Of a DNA stretch of 51,641 nt, positions 23,308 to 32,337 are shown one piece after another. Source of the DNA: Opitutaceae bacterium (GTDB taxonomy: Bacteria > Verrucomicrobiota > Verrucomicrobiia > Opitutales > Opitutaceae). Positions within the stretch are counted from its first letter, which is position 1. Each line of letters starts with the position of its first letter. Position numbers and translations under genes: made by a program. The stretch is taken from assembly GCA_014376585.1 (NCBI GenBank), contig JACMRG010000325.1:1-51641 (forward strand). Reading direction: 5' to 3'. The notes beneath the pieces are model-generated. The model was given only the letters and a program-made list of their open reading frames with translations. It was not told the DNA's origin and ran no database searches.

Positions 23308-25008
23308 ATGTTTACCGACCACTCCGGCTCGTCGTTGGCCCCCGCATCCTGGCGTCGTGATCTGCTGCTGCTCGCGCTCGCCTTCGGGCTGTTGTTTGCC
23401 TTCCGGCTCGGGAGCTATCCGCTAAGCAATCCGGATGAAGGGCGCTATGCGGAAATCCCGCGCGAAATGGTGGCGAGCGGCGACTGGGTGACGCCCCGGC
23501 TGGACGGGGTGAACTATTTCGAGAAACCGCCGCTGGTTTACTGGACCACGGCCTTGTGCCTGAAGTTTTTCGGACCGAGCGAATGGTCGATGCGCGCGAC
23601 GCCGGCGCTGTTCGCGCTCGCGGGCGTGCTGCTCACCTATGGCGCGGCGCGCAAGTTGCACGGGCGCATGGCCGGGCTCGGCGCGGCGGTGGTGCTGGGC
23701 ACGTCGATCCTGTGGTTCGTGCTCGGTCGGATCATGCTGCTCGACATGGCGGTGTCGGTGCTGATGAGCGCGACGCTGTTTTGCTTCATCCTCGCGGTGA
23801 ACGAGCCGGCGGGGGCGACGCGGCGCTGGCTGTTCTACGGACTCTACGCGAGTGCCGCGCTCGCGACGCTGACGAAGGGGCTGATCGGGTTCCTCGTGAC
23901 GGGCGCCGTGATGTTCCTGTGGTTGTTGATCTTCAACCAATGGAAACGACTGCGGCCGATGCATCTGCCCTCGGGCATTGCGCTATTTTTGGTGATCGCG
24001 GCGCCGTGGCACGCGCTGGCGGCATTGCACAATGACACGTGGACGCACCGGTATTTCGTCTATGAGCACTGGGAGCGCTTCACCTCGCCTGCGGCGTCGC
24101 GGCCGGGAGCATGGTGGTATTTCGTGCTGATCGTGCTGGGCGGGTTGATCCCGTGGAGCGGATTTCTCTGGCCGGCGGTGCGGGACGCCGTGCGGGGCGG
24201 CTGGGCGAAACGCGGTGAAAACGGTGTCGCGTGGTTTCTGCTCACCTGGGCGGGCTTCATCTTTTTATTTTTCTCAAAATCGCACTCGAAACTGGCTCCC
24301 TACATTCTCCCCATTTTCCCGGCGCTGGCGGTGCTCGTCGGCGCATGGCTCGCGCGGTTGCCGGGCGGACGCGAAGGCGCGGCGCGGGCGCGGGTGGGCT
24401 TTGGGGTGTTCGCATTTTTCTGCGGATTGCTCGCGACGGCGCTCGTCGTGGTCGTTATGCGGCCGACGCTGGTGCGGATGGGGGCGGCGCAGGCGGCGGC
24501 GTTGCAGGTGCCGGCGTTTGTGATGGCGGCGGTGTTGCTCACGGGCGGCATCCTCGCGCCCTGGCTGGCGAAACTCCGCGGGGTTCGTCCGGCCGTGGGG
24601 CTGATCGTCGCGACGATGGCGGTGTTTTTCGGCACGCTGATGTTTGCCGCTGCGGATATTTCCAAGCCGGGCACGAAGGCACTGGCGCTGATGGTGAAAG
24701 CGCAGGCGAAGCCCGGCGATCGCGTGCTGCATTACCACGAATTTTTCCACGACTTCACGTTCTACGCCGAGCGGCTGGTCGATGTGGTGGCGTTCAAAGG
24801 CGAGCTGGAGCTGGAGGAAGACGCGGCGGCGCGGGCGAGCGGGCGCTTCATGGATGAGCCGGCGTTTCGCAAGCTCTGGACCGGACCGGGACGCGTTTGG
24901 GCGGTCGCGCGCAAGAAGGACCTGAAGGAACTTTTCGGCGACGCGACGTTTCGTTATCATTTGATTGGCGAAAGCCCCGATCACATCTTTTTCAGCAACC
25001 AACTTTGA
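23308..25008 (+). CDS. arnT: ArnT-type lipid A aminoarabinose transferase (GT-C)
   Basis: A 566-residue polytopic glycosyltransferase of the PMT/ArnT family. The catalytic loop after the first helix has the family pattern YPLSNPDEGRYAEIPREMV (Asp-Glu pair), then GDWVTPRLDGVNYFEKPPLV and FGPSEWSMRATPALFAL. About twelve transmembrane helices follow, and a C-terminal periplasmic domain from about residue 430. ArnT moves 4-amino-4-deoxy-L-arabinose from undecaprenyl phosphate to lipid A at the periplasmic face, giving resistance to cationic peptides. It heads an arn cluster, whereas it follows arnD in enterobacteria. ATG 23308 was chosen (MFTDHSG). The arnB start lies 1 bp after its stop. Confidence 0.87.
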   Translation: MFTDHSGSSLAPASWRRDLLLLALAFGLLFAFRLGSYPLSNPDEGRYAEIPREMVASGDWVTPRLDGVNYFEKPPLVYWTTALCLKFFGPSEWSMRATPALFALAGVLLTYGAARKLHGRMAGLGAAVVLGTSILWFVLGRIMLLDMAVSVLMSATLFCFILAVNEPAGATRRWLFYGLYASAALATLTKGLIGFLVTGAVMFLWLLIFNQWKRLRPMHLPSGIALFLVIAAPWHALAALHNDTWTHRYFVYEHWERFTSPAASRPGAWWYFVLIVLGGLIPWSGFLWPAVRDAVRGGWAKRGENGVAWFLLTWAGFIFLFFSKSHSKLAPYILPIFPALAVLVGAWLARLPGGREGAARARVGFGVFAFFCGLLATALVVVVMRPTLVRMGAAQAAALQVPAFVMAAVLLTGGILAPWLAKLRGVRPAVGLIVATMAVFFGTLMFAAADISKPGTKALALMVKAQAKPGDRVLHYHEFFHDFTFYAERLVDVVAFKGELELEEDAAARASGRFMDEPAFRKLWTGPGRVWAVARKKDLKELFGDATFRYHLIGESPDHIFFSNQL

Positions 25009-25009
25009 T

Positions 25010-26179
25010 ATGTCCGTGCCCGCCGCCATCGCTCCCGCCCCTGCGAACCCCGCCCTGCCTTACCTGCCGCTCACCCGGCCGACCATCGACGAGGAAACCA
25101 TCGCGGGCGTGTGCGAGGTGTTGCGCTCGGGCTGGATTACATCGGGGCCCAACGTGAAGGCGCTCGAGGGTAAGCTCTCGGAATATTTTGGCGGCCGGCC
25201 GGTGCGGGTTTTTAATTCCGGCACGTGCACGATGGAAATCGCGCTGCGGATCGCGGGCATCGGCGCGGGTCACGAGGTCATCACCACGCCGCTGTCGTGG
25301 GTGGCGACGAGCAACGTCATTCTTGAAGTCGGCGCGACGCCGGTGTTCGTCGATATCGATCCCGTCACGCGCAATCTGGATTTGAACCTCGTCGAGGGTG
25401 CGATCACGCCGGCGACGAGGGCGATTATTCCGGTAGATCTTGCGGGTCTGCCGGTGGACCGCGACCGGCTTTACGCCATCGCGAAGAAGCACAATCTCCG
25501 CGTCGTCGAGGATGCGGCGCAGTCGATGGGCACGACGTGGAACGGGAAGCGCATCGGCGCGTTCGGCGATTTCGTGTCGGTGAGTTTTCATCCGAATAAA
25601 AATATCACGACTATCGAAGGCGGCTGTCTGGTCATGAATACCGAGGCTGAGGCGAAACTCGCCGAGCAGTATCGCCTGCAGGGCGTGGTGCGCTCGGGCT
25701 TCGACGGCATGGAGGTCGAGGTGGTGGGCGGGAAGTTCAATCTCACTGATGTCGCCGCGCGCGTGGGCCTCGGGCAATTACCGCGGTTGCAGGAGTTCAA
25801 TGACAGGCGGCGGGAGCTAGCGCGGGCGTATTTCGCGGCGTTTGCGGCGCGCGATGCGAAGGCGCTCGGTCTGGGCCTGCCGGTCGAAGATCTGACGCAA
25901 AGCAACTGGCACATGTTTCAGGTCGTGCTGCCGTCGGGGTTGAAACGCGCCGAGGTGATGGCCGCGCTGCACGCCGCGGGCATTGGCGCCGGCGTGCATT
26001 ACCCGGCGATCCATCTCTTCGCGATTTATCGGCGGCTCGGCTGGAACCCAGGCGACTTCCCGATAGCGGAGGCGGTGTGCCGGAGTATTCTCACGTTGCC
26101 GTTGTTTCCGACGATGTCGGGCGCGGATGTCGCGCGCGTGGTGGAGGCGCTGGTGGGAATAGTGAAGGGGCGCGTGTAG
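25010..26179 (+). CDS. arnB: ArnB, UDP-4-keto-arabinose aminotransferase (DegT/DnrJ/EryC1 family)
   Basis: This PLP enzyme transaminates UDP-4-ketopentose to UDP-L-Ara4N. The 389-residue protein shows YLPLTRPTIDEETIAGVCEV, RSGWITSGPNVKALE, VFNSGTCTMEIAL, TTPLSWVATSNVILEVGATP, VEDAAQSMGTTWNGK and the PLP-lysine segment VSFHPNKNITTIEGGCLV. The C-terminal GAGVHYPAIHL and LPLFPTMSGADV are typical of ArnB-like sugar aminotransferases. The ATG is at 25010, separated from the arnT stop by one base. Neighbouring arn genes make ArnB more likely than another sugar aminotransferase. Confidence 0.88.
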   Translation: MSVPAAIAPAPANPALPYLPLTRPTIDEETIAGVCEVLRSGWITSGPNVKALEGKLSEYFGGRPVRVFNSGTCTMEIALRIAGIGAGHEVITTPLSWVATSNVILEVGATPVFVDIDPVTRNLDLNLVEGAITPATRAIIPVDLAGLPVDRDRLYAIAKKHNLRVVEDAAQSMGTTWNGKRIGAFGDFVSVSFHPNKNITTIEGGCLVMNTEAEAKLAEQYRLQGVVRSGFDGMEVEVVGGKFNLTDVAARVGLGQLPRLQEFNDRRRELARAYFAAFAARDAKALGLGLPVEDLTQSNWHMFQVVLPSGLKRAEVMAALHAAGIGAGVHYPAIHLFAIYRRLGWNPGDFPIAEAVCRSILTLPLFPTMSGADVARVVEALVGIVKGRV

Positions 26180-26189
26180 GCTTGGACGT

Positions 26190-26276
26190 AAAATTTTTGA
26201 ATATGGAACTCAGGAAATCAGGAACGGAAGCAGGGGCCGGATCGGTTCCTGAGTTCCTGATTTCCCCATAAATTTT
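26190..26276. repeat. long imperfect palindrome (CTCAGGAA type) between arnB and arnC
   Basis: The left arm GGAACTCAGGAAATCAGGAA (26205-26224) is made of repeats of TCAGGAA. The right arm (26244-26267) has GGTTCCTGAGTTCCTGATTT. Outer arms AAAATTT (26190-26196) and AAATTTT (26270-26276) add a second stem. It fills the gap before the GTG start of arnC and could affect its expression. Confidence 0.7.
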
Positions 26277-26280
26277 CCCT

Positions 26281-27225
26281 GTGAATTCCCCACTCCCGCT
26301 CTCCATTGTCATCCCCGTTTACAACGAGGAGTTGAACCTGCCGACGCTCTTCGCGCGGCTCTATCCGGTGCTCGATGCGATGAGGTGTCGTTACGAAATC
26401 ATCTTCACCAACGATGGCAGTGCGGACCGCTCCATCGAGTTGCTCCGCGCGCAATACGCGGCGCGGCCCGATGTGACGCGCGTGATCGATTTCAACGCCA
26501 ACTACGGCCAGCACATGGCGATCATGGCGGCGTTTGAGCGCGTGCGCGGTGACATCATCGTGACGCTCGATGCCGACCTGCAAAACCCGCCGGAGGAAAT
26601 TCCCAAGCTCCTTGCGAAGATGGATGCCGGCCACGACTACGTGGGTGGCTATCGGCTCAACCGGCAGGATTCGTTTTTCCGCACCAAGGCCTCGAAGATC
26701 ATTAATTTTGTGCGCGAGAAAACCACGAGCATCGAGATGACCGACCAAGGTTGCATGCTCCGCGCCTACTCGCGCGCCGTGATCGACGCCATCGTGCGGA
26801 GCGGGGCGATTAACACCTTCATCCCCGCGCTCGCCTACAGTTTTGCGGGCAATCCGGCGGAAGTGGGCGTGAAGCATGAGGAACGCCACGCGGGCGTTTC
26901 GAACTACTCGTTCTACAGCCTGATCCGGCTGAACTTCGACCTGATCACCGGCTTCTCCATCGCTCCGCTGCAATACTTCACGATGTTCGCGGGACTGAGC
27001 TCGCTCGGGAGTTTCGCGCTCGTGGTTTTATTGCTGATCCGCCGGTTCGTGTTCAACCTCGACCGCGAGACCTTCGGCGTCTTCACGCTGCTGGCGATCG
27101 TGCTCTTCGTGCTGAGCGTCGCCATGATCGGCATCGGGCTGATCGGTGAATACGTGGGCCGCACCTATCAGGTCGTCCGCGCGCGCCAGCGTTATCATGT
27201 GAAGGAGATTTTGGAGACGAAATGA
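26281..27225 (+). CDS. arnC: ArnC, undecaprenyl-phosphate Ara4FN transferase
   Basis: This GT2-family enzyme transfers 4-deoxy-4-formamido-L-arabinose from UDP to undecaprenyl phosphate at the cytoplasmic membrane. The 314-residue protein shows LSIVIPVYNEELNLPTLFAR, EIIFTNDGSADRSIELL, VRGDIIVTLDADLQNPPEEI (metal-binding D-x-D), and VGGYRLNRQDSFFRTKASKI. Two membrane helices near the C-terminus (about 230-300) follow YSFYSLIRLNFDLITGFSIA. The start is GTG at 26281. It lies about 100 bp after arnB across a palindrome, and about 140 bp before the formyltransferase gene. Confidence 0.88.
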   Translation: MNSPLPLSIVIPVYNEELNLPTLFARLYPVLDAMRCRYEIIFTNDGSADRSIELLRAQYAARPDVTRVIDFNANYGQHMAIMAAFERVRGDIIVTLDADLQNPPEEIPKLLAKMDAGHDYVGGYRLNRQDSFFRTKASKIINFVREKTTSIEMTDQGCMLRAYSRAVIDAIVRSGAINTFIPALAYSFAGNPAEVGVKHEERHAGVSNYSFYSLIRLNFDLITGFSIAPLQYFTMFAGLSSLGSFALVVLLLIRRFVFNLDRETFGVFTLLAIVLFVLSVAMIGIGLIGEYVGRTYQVVRARQRYHVKEILETK

Positions 27226-27365
27226 GGGTTTTTTGTGCGCAGCCGCGGCAAATGCGTCTGGCGCGCTTCGCCAGCGTCGGGTTGGGCGCGCCGCCGCTTC
27301 CGGTATTTGCGATGCGCTGCAATGTTCCGTGACGCGCGTGCGAGTTTTCGCTAGGCTCGGTTAGC

Positions 27366-28271
27366 ATGTCCAAGCCTCGCATTCTTTTTTTCGGTTATAG
27401 CGAAGTCGGCTACGTATGTCTTTCGCTGCTCTTGGAGCGCGGGGACAACGTCGTCGCACTCATCACGCACGAGGATAATCCGCATGAAAAAATCTGGTTC
27501 AAGACGCCCGCGATGGTCGCGCGTGGAGCGGGGATTCCGGTGTTTAGCCCGGATTCGGTGAACACTCCGGAGTGGCGGGAGAAAATCGCGGCGCTCGTGC
27601 CGGATTTGATTATTTCGGTTTATTACCGGCACATGATTGGGACGAGGATTCTCGCGCTACCGCCGCTCGGGGCCTGGAACGTGCACGGTTCGCTGCTGCC
27701 GCGTTACCGCGGGCGGGCGCCGATCAACTGGGCGGTGCTGCACGGAGAATCACGCACCGGGATGACGCTGCACCGCATGGTGAAATCGGCCGATGCCGGC
27801 GCGGTGGTCGATCAGGAAGGCGTGGAGATCGGGCCGCGGGACACGGCGGAGCAGGCGTTTCGCAAAGTGCTGCCGTGCGCGCGCACGGTGTTGGCGCGCC
27901 AGATTGATGCGCTGCTCGCGGGCACGGCGAAGGAGACGCCGCAGGACGAGGCGCAGGCAAACTACTTTGGCGGGCGCAAACCGGAGGATGGGCGGATCAA
28001 CTGGACGCAGACCTCGAAGCAGATTTTTAACCTCATCCGCGCGGTCACCGATCCGTTTCCGGGTGCTTTTACCGAAAGCGGCGACGCGCGGCTGATGGTG
28101 TGGTGGGCGGAGACGGAGTCGGCGGCGGCGGTGGGCAAACGCGGCGCACCCGGTGGGGTTCTCTCACTTGCGCCGTTGGTCGTGGCGACCGGCGACGGCG
28201 CGTTGGAACTTACGAAGATCGAATGGCTCGGAGGGGCGACGTCCGGGTTACAGGTTGGGCAGAGGCTCTAG
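27366..28271 (+). CDS. arnA: ArnA formyltransferase domain as separate protein
   Basis: The 301-residue protein corresponds to the N-terminal half of Escherichia coli ArnA. It uses 10-formyl-tetrahydrofolate to formylate UDP-L-Ara4N. The catalytic triad is visible: Asn and His in GAWNVHGSLLPRYRGRAP, and Asp in VKSADAGAVVDQEG. The beginning KPRILFFGYSEVGYVCLSLL and VALITHEDNPHEKIW match the ArnA opening. The C-terminal subdomain contains NLIRAVTDPFPGAFT. In enterobacteria this domain is fused to the UDP-glucuronate decarboxylase; here the decarboxylase is encoded 1.9 kb away. The last four bases overlap the end of the S41 peptidase gene on the other strand. Confidence 0.9.
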   Translation: MSKPRILFFGYSEVGYVCLSLLLERGDNVVALITHEDNPHEKIWFKTPAMVARGAGIPVFSPDSVNTPEWREKIAALVPDLIISVYYRHMIGTRILALPPLGAWNVHGSLLPRYRGRAPINWAVLHGESRTGMTLHRMVKSADAGAVVDQEGVEIGPRDTAEQAFRKVLPCARTVLARQIDALLAGTAKETPQDEAQANYFGGRKPEDGRINWTQTSKQIFNLIRAVTDPFPGAFTESGDARLMVWWAETESAAAVGKRGAPGGVLSLAPLVVATGDGALELTKIEWLGGATSGLQVGQRL

Positions 28272-30082
28272 TTATTGGGAGTAGTGCTCGCTGCGCCCCC
28301 CTCGATCACCGCGATGGCTTTCTCAAGGTATTCGTCGCGACCATCCTTGATGCTTTGGATTGTGCGCGACACGGGATAGTCGGGCACGAAGCCTTTGAAG
28401 TAGAAAACCGAGTTGTCGTGCCGACGCACGTCCATGCCCGTCCACATGACGCGGTAGCCACCCGGCAGTTCGATAAAATTGACGTTGCCGTTGGTTCCGG
28501 CGGTCGGGGCTCCCACGAGCGTTGCGAGGTGGTAATCCGCGATCATGGCCATGCAAGTCTCGCCGTAGCTGACAACGCTGGGATCGTTGATCCAGACTAC
28601 GCGGCCTTTGAAACGCGGAATCTGCGGTTTCACGGGCCAGGTGCTCGTTCGGAAGGTCCATCCGAGGCGGTCGGGCCGGGTCACTTGTGGTATGAGCATC
28701 GGCGACGCGTTGATCGCTTCGGAAATCAAATGGGGCAAGATGTCGGCATCCGGTTCGATCATTTTAGCGTCCTTGCCGAGTCCCGTTCTGCCGAAGCGCC
28801 AGTCGATAATCACGCCACGAGCCTCTGCGAGCTGCGACTGCTTTTCCTTCAGGCCGATGGCGTCGAGTGCAGAGAGATTTACATAGTAGATGCCCGGGCG
28901 CACCTCGGCAAAGGCGGGAAATTTGAACTCGGCGATGGGATTGAAGAAATACCCGCGTTGGTCCTTGATCCGCACGAAGTTCACGGTCTGCGGCTTGCCG
29001 TCGCGCAGTATGTCCACCCGGGCCACCGAGCCGAGAAGGCCTTCTCCGAACTGGTTTAGCGCCCGAAAACGGGAGAGATGCGGCGAGCCGGAAGCGTAGC
29101 GTTCGCGGTCGCGCAGTGCCTCTGCGGCCGGCACGCCGTCGAGACGGACGATGATGTCGCCTTTCTGAAAAGGCACATCGCCGTCCGCGGCCGAAACCAC
29201 GAGCTGATCCTCCGCCTCGGTGACGCGGATGGGGATGCCGCCAAGATTGCCACGCGGTCCGTCAACGAAGCCGTGTCCGTCGCGCGTCTGGGCGACGAGT
29301 TCGGTCAACGTCGCCCAGTAGTCCGCGCCAGTCTCGTCGCGGAGGGCGCGCCGCAGGGCCGGTTGCAGAGCGTCGCCCCATTTTACTCCGATGGTGTCGA
29401 GGTAGGGGTGGAAGTGTTGGAAAGTGGTCCACACGGCAATGACGCCGGCCACGCGCACGCGCCAGTCGGTCGGGCTTGCCTTTGTCAGATCCAGTGCGGC
29501 GAGCCGCGCTTTGAGAGCTTCGAGCTCAGGACTGCCGATGTCGGCGGTTTTGTTATCCGTGCCGACCGGAAGGGCGAGCGGCATGGAAAGCTCAAGTCCT
29601 GTGCCGATGATTTTCGTGATAGAGTCGGGTGGAGTAGCTGGACCGAAGAGGGGGCTGCGCGGGCCCCTCTCTTCGCCTGTGATGACGCGTTGCTGCGAGT
29701 AGATGCCGCGTTTCGTAGTGAGGTTTAGACCAGCATATTGCCAGAAGGTGACCCGGCCTGGTTCCGCGAGGGGTGCTGCGAGCGGCGCGGCGGAGAGTCC
29801 CAGTTGCGGCGCCACGGGCGCGAAGGTCCGGCGCAAGGTCTCGCGCAGCGCGATGTCATCGGTCGCGTCGCGCACCGCCGCCGTTTCGCTGATCGAGAAT
29901 TTGACCCAATCCAGCGCGGCCGCGGTGTCGCTGGGGTAGAAAAAGCGCACATAGCCGTAGGTGCGGGCAAACGCGGCAAGATTGCCGACGGCGCGGTCTT
30001 CTGTGACCGGAGCGGGGCTGGCGGAGACAAGGTTTAACGAAAGCAGTGAAAGGAGCAGGACCAAGGGGCAGGAAGGGCGCAT
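28268..30082 (-). CDS. S41-family (tail-specific/TSP-like) secreted peptidase
   Basis: A 604-residue protein with a signal peptide (CPLVLLLSLLSLNLVSA). A region of unknown fold (25-250) precedes a PDZ-like segment (QLVVSAADGDVPFQKGDIIV, about 305-340) and the S41 catalytic domain. The nucleophile is Ser505 in SVVSYGETCMAM, preceded by the strand GRVVWINDPS. The Lys of the S41 dyad should lie about 25 residues downstream, in a poorly conserved region. S41 proteases cut C-terminal regions of periplasmic proteins. The gene lies on the opposite strand between the two arnA halves, overlapping the formyltransferase gene by 4 bp; it probably has its own promoter. The start is the ATG complementary to 30080-30082. 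Confidence 0.85.
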   Translation of the reverse strand: MRPSCPLVLLLSLLSLNLVSASPAPVTEDRAVGNLAAFARTYGYVRFFYPSDTAAALDWVKFSISETAAVRDATDDIALRETLRRTFAPVAPQLGLSAAPLAAPLAEPGRVTFWQYAGLNLTTKRGIYSQQRVITGEERGPRSPLFGPATPPDSITKIIGTGLELSMPLALPVGTDNKTADIGSPELEALKARLAALDLTKASPTDWRVRVAGVIAVWTTFQHFHPYLDTIGVKWGDALQPALRRALRDETGADYWATLTELVAQTRDGHGFVDGPRGNLGGIPIRVTEAEDQLVVSAADGDVPFQKGDIIVRLDGVPAAEALRDRERYASGSPHLSRFRALNQFGEGLLGSVARVDILRDGKPQTVNFVRIKDQRGYFFNPIAEFKFPAFAEVRPGIYYVNLSALDAIGLKEKQSQLAEARGVIIDWRFGRTGLGKDAKMIEPDADILPHLISEAINASPMLIPQVTRPDRLGWTFRTSTWPVKPQIPRFKGRVVWINDPSVVSYGETCMAMIADYHLATLVGAPTAGTNGNVNFIELPGGYRVMWTGMDVRRHDNSVFYFKGFVPDYPVSRTIQSIKDGRDEYLEKAIAVIEGGAASTTPNN

Positions 30083-30197
30083 GGGCGGAGGCGGTTGGTG
30101 TGATACGTGGGCAGGATGAGATGTTCCTACCCACTGTTGGCTCTCGGGTGCAATTTTTGCGTTTCCCATTGGCCTGTTTTCGCGATTTGCTCAGTCG

Positions 30198-31235
30198 ATG
30201 CCCCTCAAAGTTCTGATCCTCGGTGCCAACGGCTTCATCGGCAGCTCGCTCACGCGGGCGATTCTCAAGCAGAAAGACTGGGAGGTCTATGGCATGGACA
30301 TCGGCTCCCACAAACTCGAGGACAGCCTGAGCAACCCGCGCTTCAAGTTCGTCGAGGGCGACATCACGATCAACCGCGAGTATATCGAGTATCACGTGAA
30401 GAAGTGCGATGTGGTCATCCCGCTCGTCGCCATCGCGAATCCGATCCAATACGTGAAGGACCCCCTGCGGGTCTTCGAACTCGATTTCGAGGCCAACCTC
30501 GCGGTCGTGCGCCACTGCGCGAAATACAAGAAGCGCATCATTTTTCCGTCCACTTCCGAGGTCTATGGCATGAGCACCGATGCCAAGCTCGACGAGGCGA
30601 CGACGAGTCTCGTTTACGGTCCCATCGAGCGGCAGCGCTGGATCTACGCGTGCTCGAAGCAACTCCTCGACCGTGTGATCTACGCCTATGGCGTGCGCGA
30701 CAACGTGGACTACACGCTCTTCCGGCCGTTCAACTGGATCGGGCCGCAGCTCGACGATGTGATGGAGCCCAAGGAAGGCAGCTCGCGCCTTTTTACGCAG
30801 TTCATCTCGAACGTGATCTTTAAGAAGCCGCTGCAGCTCGTGGACGGGGGCAAGCAGAGCCGCTCGTTTACCTTCATCGACGACGGCGTCGATGCGCTGC
30901 TCCGCATCATCGAGAACAAGGACGGTTGTGCGTCGCGTCAGATCTTCAACATCGGAAATCCGAAGAACGACGTGAGCGTGGCGGACCTCGCGAAGCACAT
31001 CATCACGGCGTTTAAGGATTATCCCGAATACGCGGAGCACGCGAAGATGGCGAAGACCGTGGTCGTGTCGTCGGGGAAATATTTCGGAAAATATTATCAG
31101 GACATCCAGAAACGCGTGCCCTCGATCGCGAATGCGAAGAAGCGGCTCGGCTGGACGCCCAAGGTCGGCCTCACCAAGGCGATCAAGCTCACGCTGGATT
31201 ACCATCTCGCGCACAAGGATTATCAGCTGGAGTGA
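30198..31235 (+). CDS. arnA: ArnA decarboxylase domain as separate protein (UDP-glucuronate oxidative decarboxylase)
   Basis: This NAD-dependent short-chain dehydrogenase converts UDP-glucuronate to UDP-4-keto-pentose plus CO2. The 345-residue protein matches the C-terminal half of Escherichia coli ArnA almost end to end: KVLILGANGFIGSSLTRAIL (Rossmann), VYGMDIGSHKLED, FVEGDITINREYIEYHVKKC, LVAIANPIQYVKDPLRVFEL, IIFPSTSEVYGMSTD (catalytic Ser/Glu), WIYACSKQLLDRVIYAYG (Tyr-x-x-x-Lys), DGGKQSRSFTFIDDG and YQDIQKRVPSIANAKKRLGW with the essential Arg. The stand-alone form resembles UDP-xylose synthase in layout, but the detailed sequence is ArnA-type. It is preceded by the S41 gene on the other strand. 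Confidence 0.92.
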   Translation: MPLKVLILGANGFIGSSLTRAILKQKDWEVYGMDIGSHKLEDSLSNPRFKFVEGDITINREYIEYHVKKCDVVIPLVAIANPIQYVKDPLRVFELDFEANLAVVRHCAKYKKRIIFPSTSEVYGMSTDAKLDEATTSLVYGPIERQRWIYACSKQLLDRVIYAYGVRDNVDYTLFRPFNWIGPQLDDVMEPKEGSSRLFTQFISNVIFKKPLQLVDGGKQSRSFTFIDDGVDALLRIIENKDGCASRQIFNIGNPKNDVSVADLAKHIITAFKDYPEYAEHAKMAKTVVVSSGKYFGKYYQDIQKRVPSIANAKKRLGWTPKVGLTKAIKLTLDYHLAHKDYQLE

Positions 31236-31246
31236 CGAGGGATGAG

Positions 31247-31346
31247 TTAAGCGCGAAGCCGCAAAGGCGCTAAGAACCGAGCCAAGATAAAAGCCCGGCA
31301 GCGCGTTATTCCGAAATCTTCGCCTCTTTGCGTCTTTGCGCTTCAA
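31247..31346. repeat. long imperfect palindrome (GCAAAGGCGC type) before arnD
   Basis: The left arm (31247-31276) reads AAGCGCGAAGCCGCAAAGGC then GCTAAGAA; the right arm (31318-31346) reads CTTCGCCTCTTTGCGTCTTT then GCGCTTC. The units GCAAAGnCGC are repeated within each arm. A 41-nt unrelated loop separates the arms. It occupies most of the gap between the arnA decarboxylase gene and arnD. Confidence 0.75.
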
Positions 31347-31370
31347 ATCGGTCTTAGGTATTTTTGACCC

Positions 31371-32288
31371 GTGTCCATCCGTCTCGCGCTCAAAGTTGAT
31401 GTCGATACCGACCGCGGCACCCGAGTCGGCGTGCCGAATCTGGCGGCGGATCTGCAGGCGGTCGGCGCGCCGGCGGCGTTTTTGTTCTCGCTCGGGCCGG
31501 ATCAGACGGGGCGGGCGATCACGCGGGTGTTGCGGCCGGGATTCTTCCAGAAGATTTCGCGCACGAGTGTGGTGCAGATCTACGGCGTGCGCACGCTGCT
31601 CAACGGCACGCTGCTGCCCGCTCCGCACATCGGCCGGCGCAATGCGGGCGTGATGCGCGCGGTGCGCGACGCGGGCTTCGAGGTCGGCATCCATTGCTAC
31701 AATCACTACCGCTGGCAGGACTACGTGCAGACGATGCCGCTTGCGGGTGTGCGTGAGGAATTCGAGGCGGCGCGGGCGGAGTTTCTGCGGGTGTTCGGCA
31801 CCGAGGCGCGGACGGCGGGTGCGCCGGGTTGGCAGAGCAACGCGCGCAGCCGGGAAGTTTACGACGAGGCGGAGCTGCTCTACGCGAGCGATGCGCGGGG
31901 CGGGGCGCCGTTTTTCCCGCGCGTGGAGGGGAAGGTTTTTAAGACGTTGGAAATTCCGAGCACGCTGCCGACGTTTGATGAACTGATGGGGCGGCCGGAG
32001 TATCCGGATGACCAGATCGTGGCGCATTATCTGAAGTTGATGCAGGCTGCTGCGGATGCGGGTGGCGGGACTCAGGTGTTCACGCTGCACGCGGAGATCG
32101 AGGGCATGGGCCGGCGCGGACTATTTCAGCAGTTGCTGGCGGCGTGCGAAAAAGTCGGCGTGGAATTTGTGCGCCTGGATGAGTATGCGCGGGAGTTGTT
32201 GGCGAATCGCGCGGTGATTCCGGTGCGGGATCAGGTGCTCGCGGAGATCGATGGTCGCAGCGGCGTGGTGGCGGTGCAGGCGGCTTGA
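31371..32288 (+). CDS. arnD: ArnD, undecaprenyl-phosphate Ara4FN deformylase
   Basis: A 305-residue polysaccharide-deacetylase-fold enzyme that removes the formyl group from the undecaprenyl-linked sugar. It follows Escherichia coli ArnD: LKVDVDTDRGTRVGVPNLAA (first metal/catalytic Asp pair), FLFSLGPDQTGRAITRVLRP, VMRAVRDAGFEVGIHCYNHY and HYRWQDYVQTMPL (His ligands), AGAPGWQSNA, IPSTLPTFDELMGRPEYPDD and VFTLHAEIEGMG. The start is GTG at 31371. This is the last arn gene. No ugd or arnE/arnF is seen here, so UDP-glucuronate must come from elsewhere in the genome. Confidence 0.9.
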   Translation: MSIRLALKVDVDTDRGTRVGVPNLAADLQAVGAPAAFLFSLGPDQTGRAITRVLRPGFFQKISRTSVVQIYGVRTLLNGTLLPAPHIGRRNAGVMRAVRDAGFEVGIHCYNHYRWQDYVQTMPLAGVREEFEAARAEFLRVFGTEARTAGAPGWQSNARSREVYDEAELLYASDARGGAPFFPRVEGKVFKTLEIPSTLPTFDELMGRPEYPDDQIVAHYLKLMQAAADAGGGTQVFTLHAEIEGMGRRGLFQQLLAACEKVGVEFVRLDEYARELLANRAVIPVRDQVLAEIDGRSGVVAVQAA

Positions 32289-32337
32289 GGGGAGGTGCGC
32301 GACCGCAAGGCGCGTTTTTGGAGGCTTATCGTCGGAA

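Noticed and set aside
29856-32090. 744-codon open frame on the minus strand across the arnA decarboxylase gene and arnD
   Set aside because: It covers two well-recognised genes on the other strand and the S41 start; its His/Arg-rich sequence has no family features.
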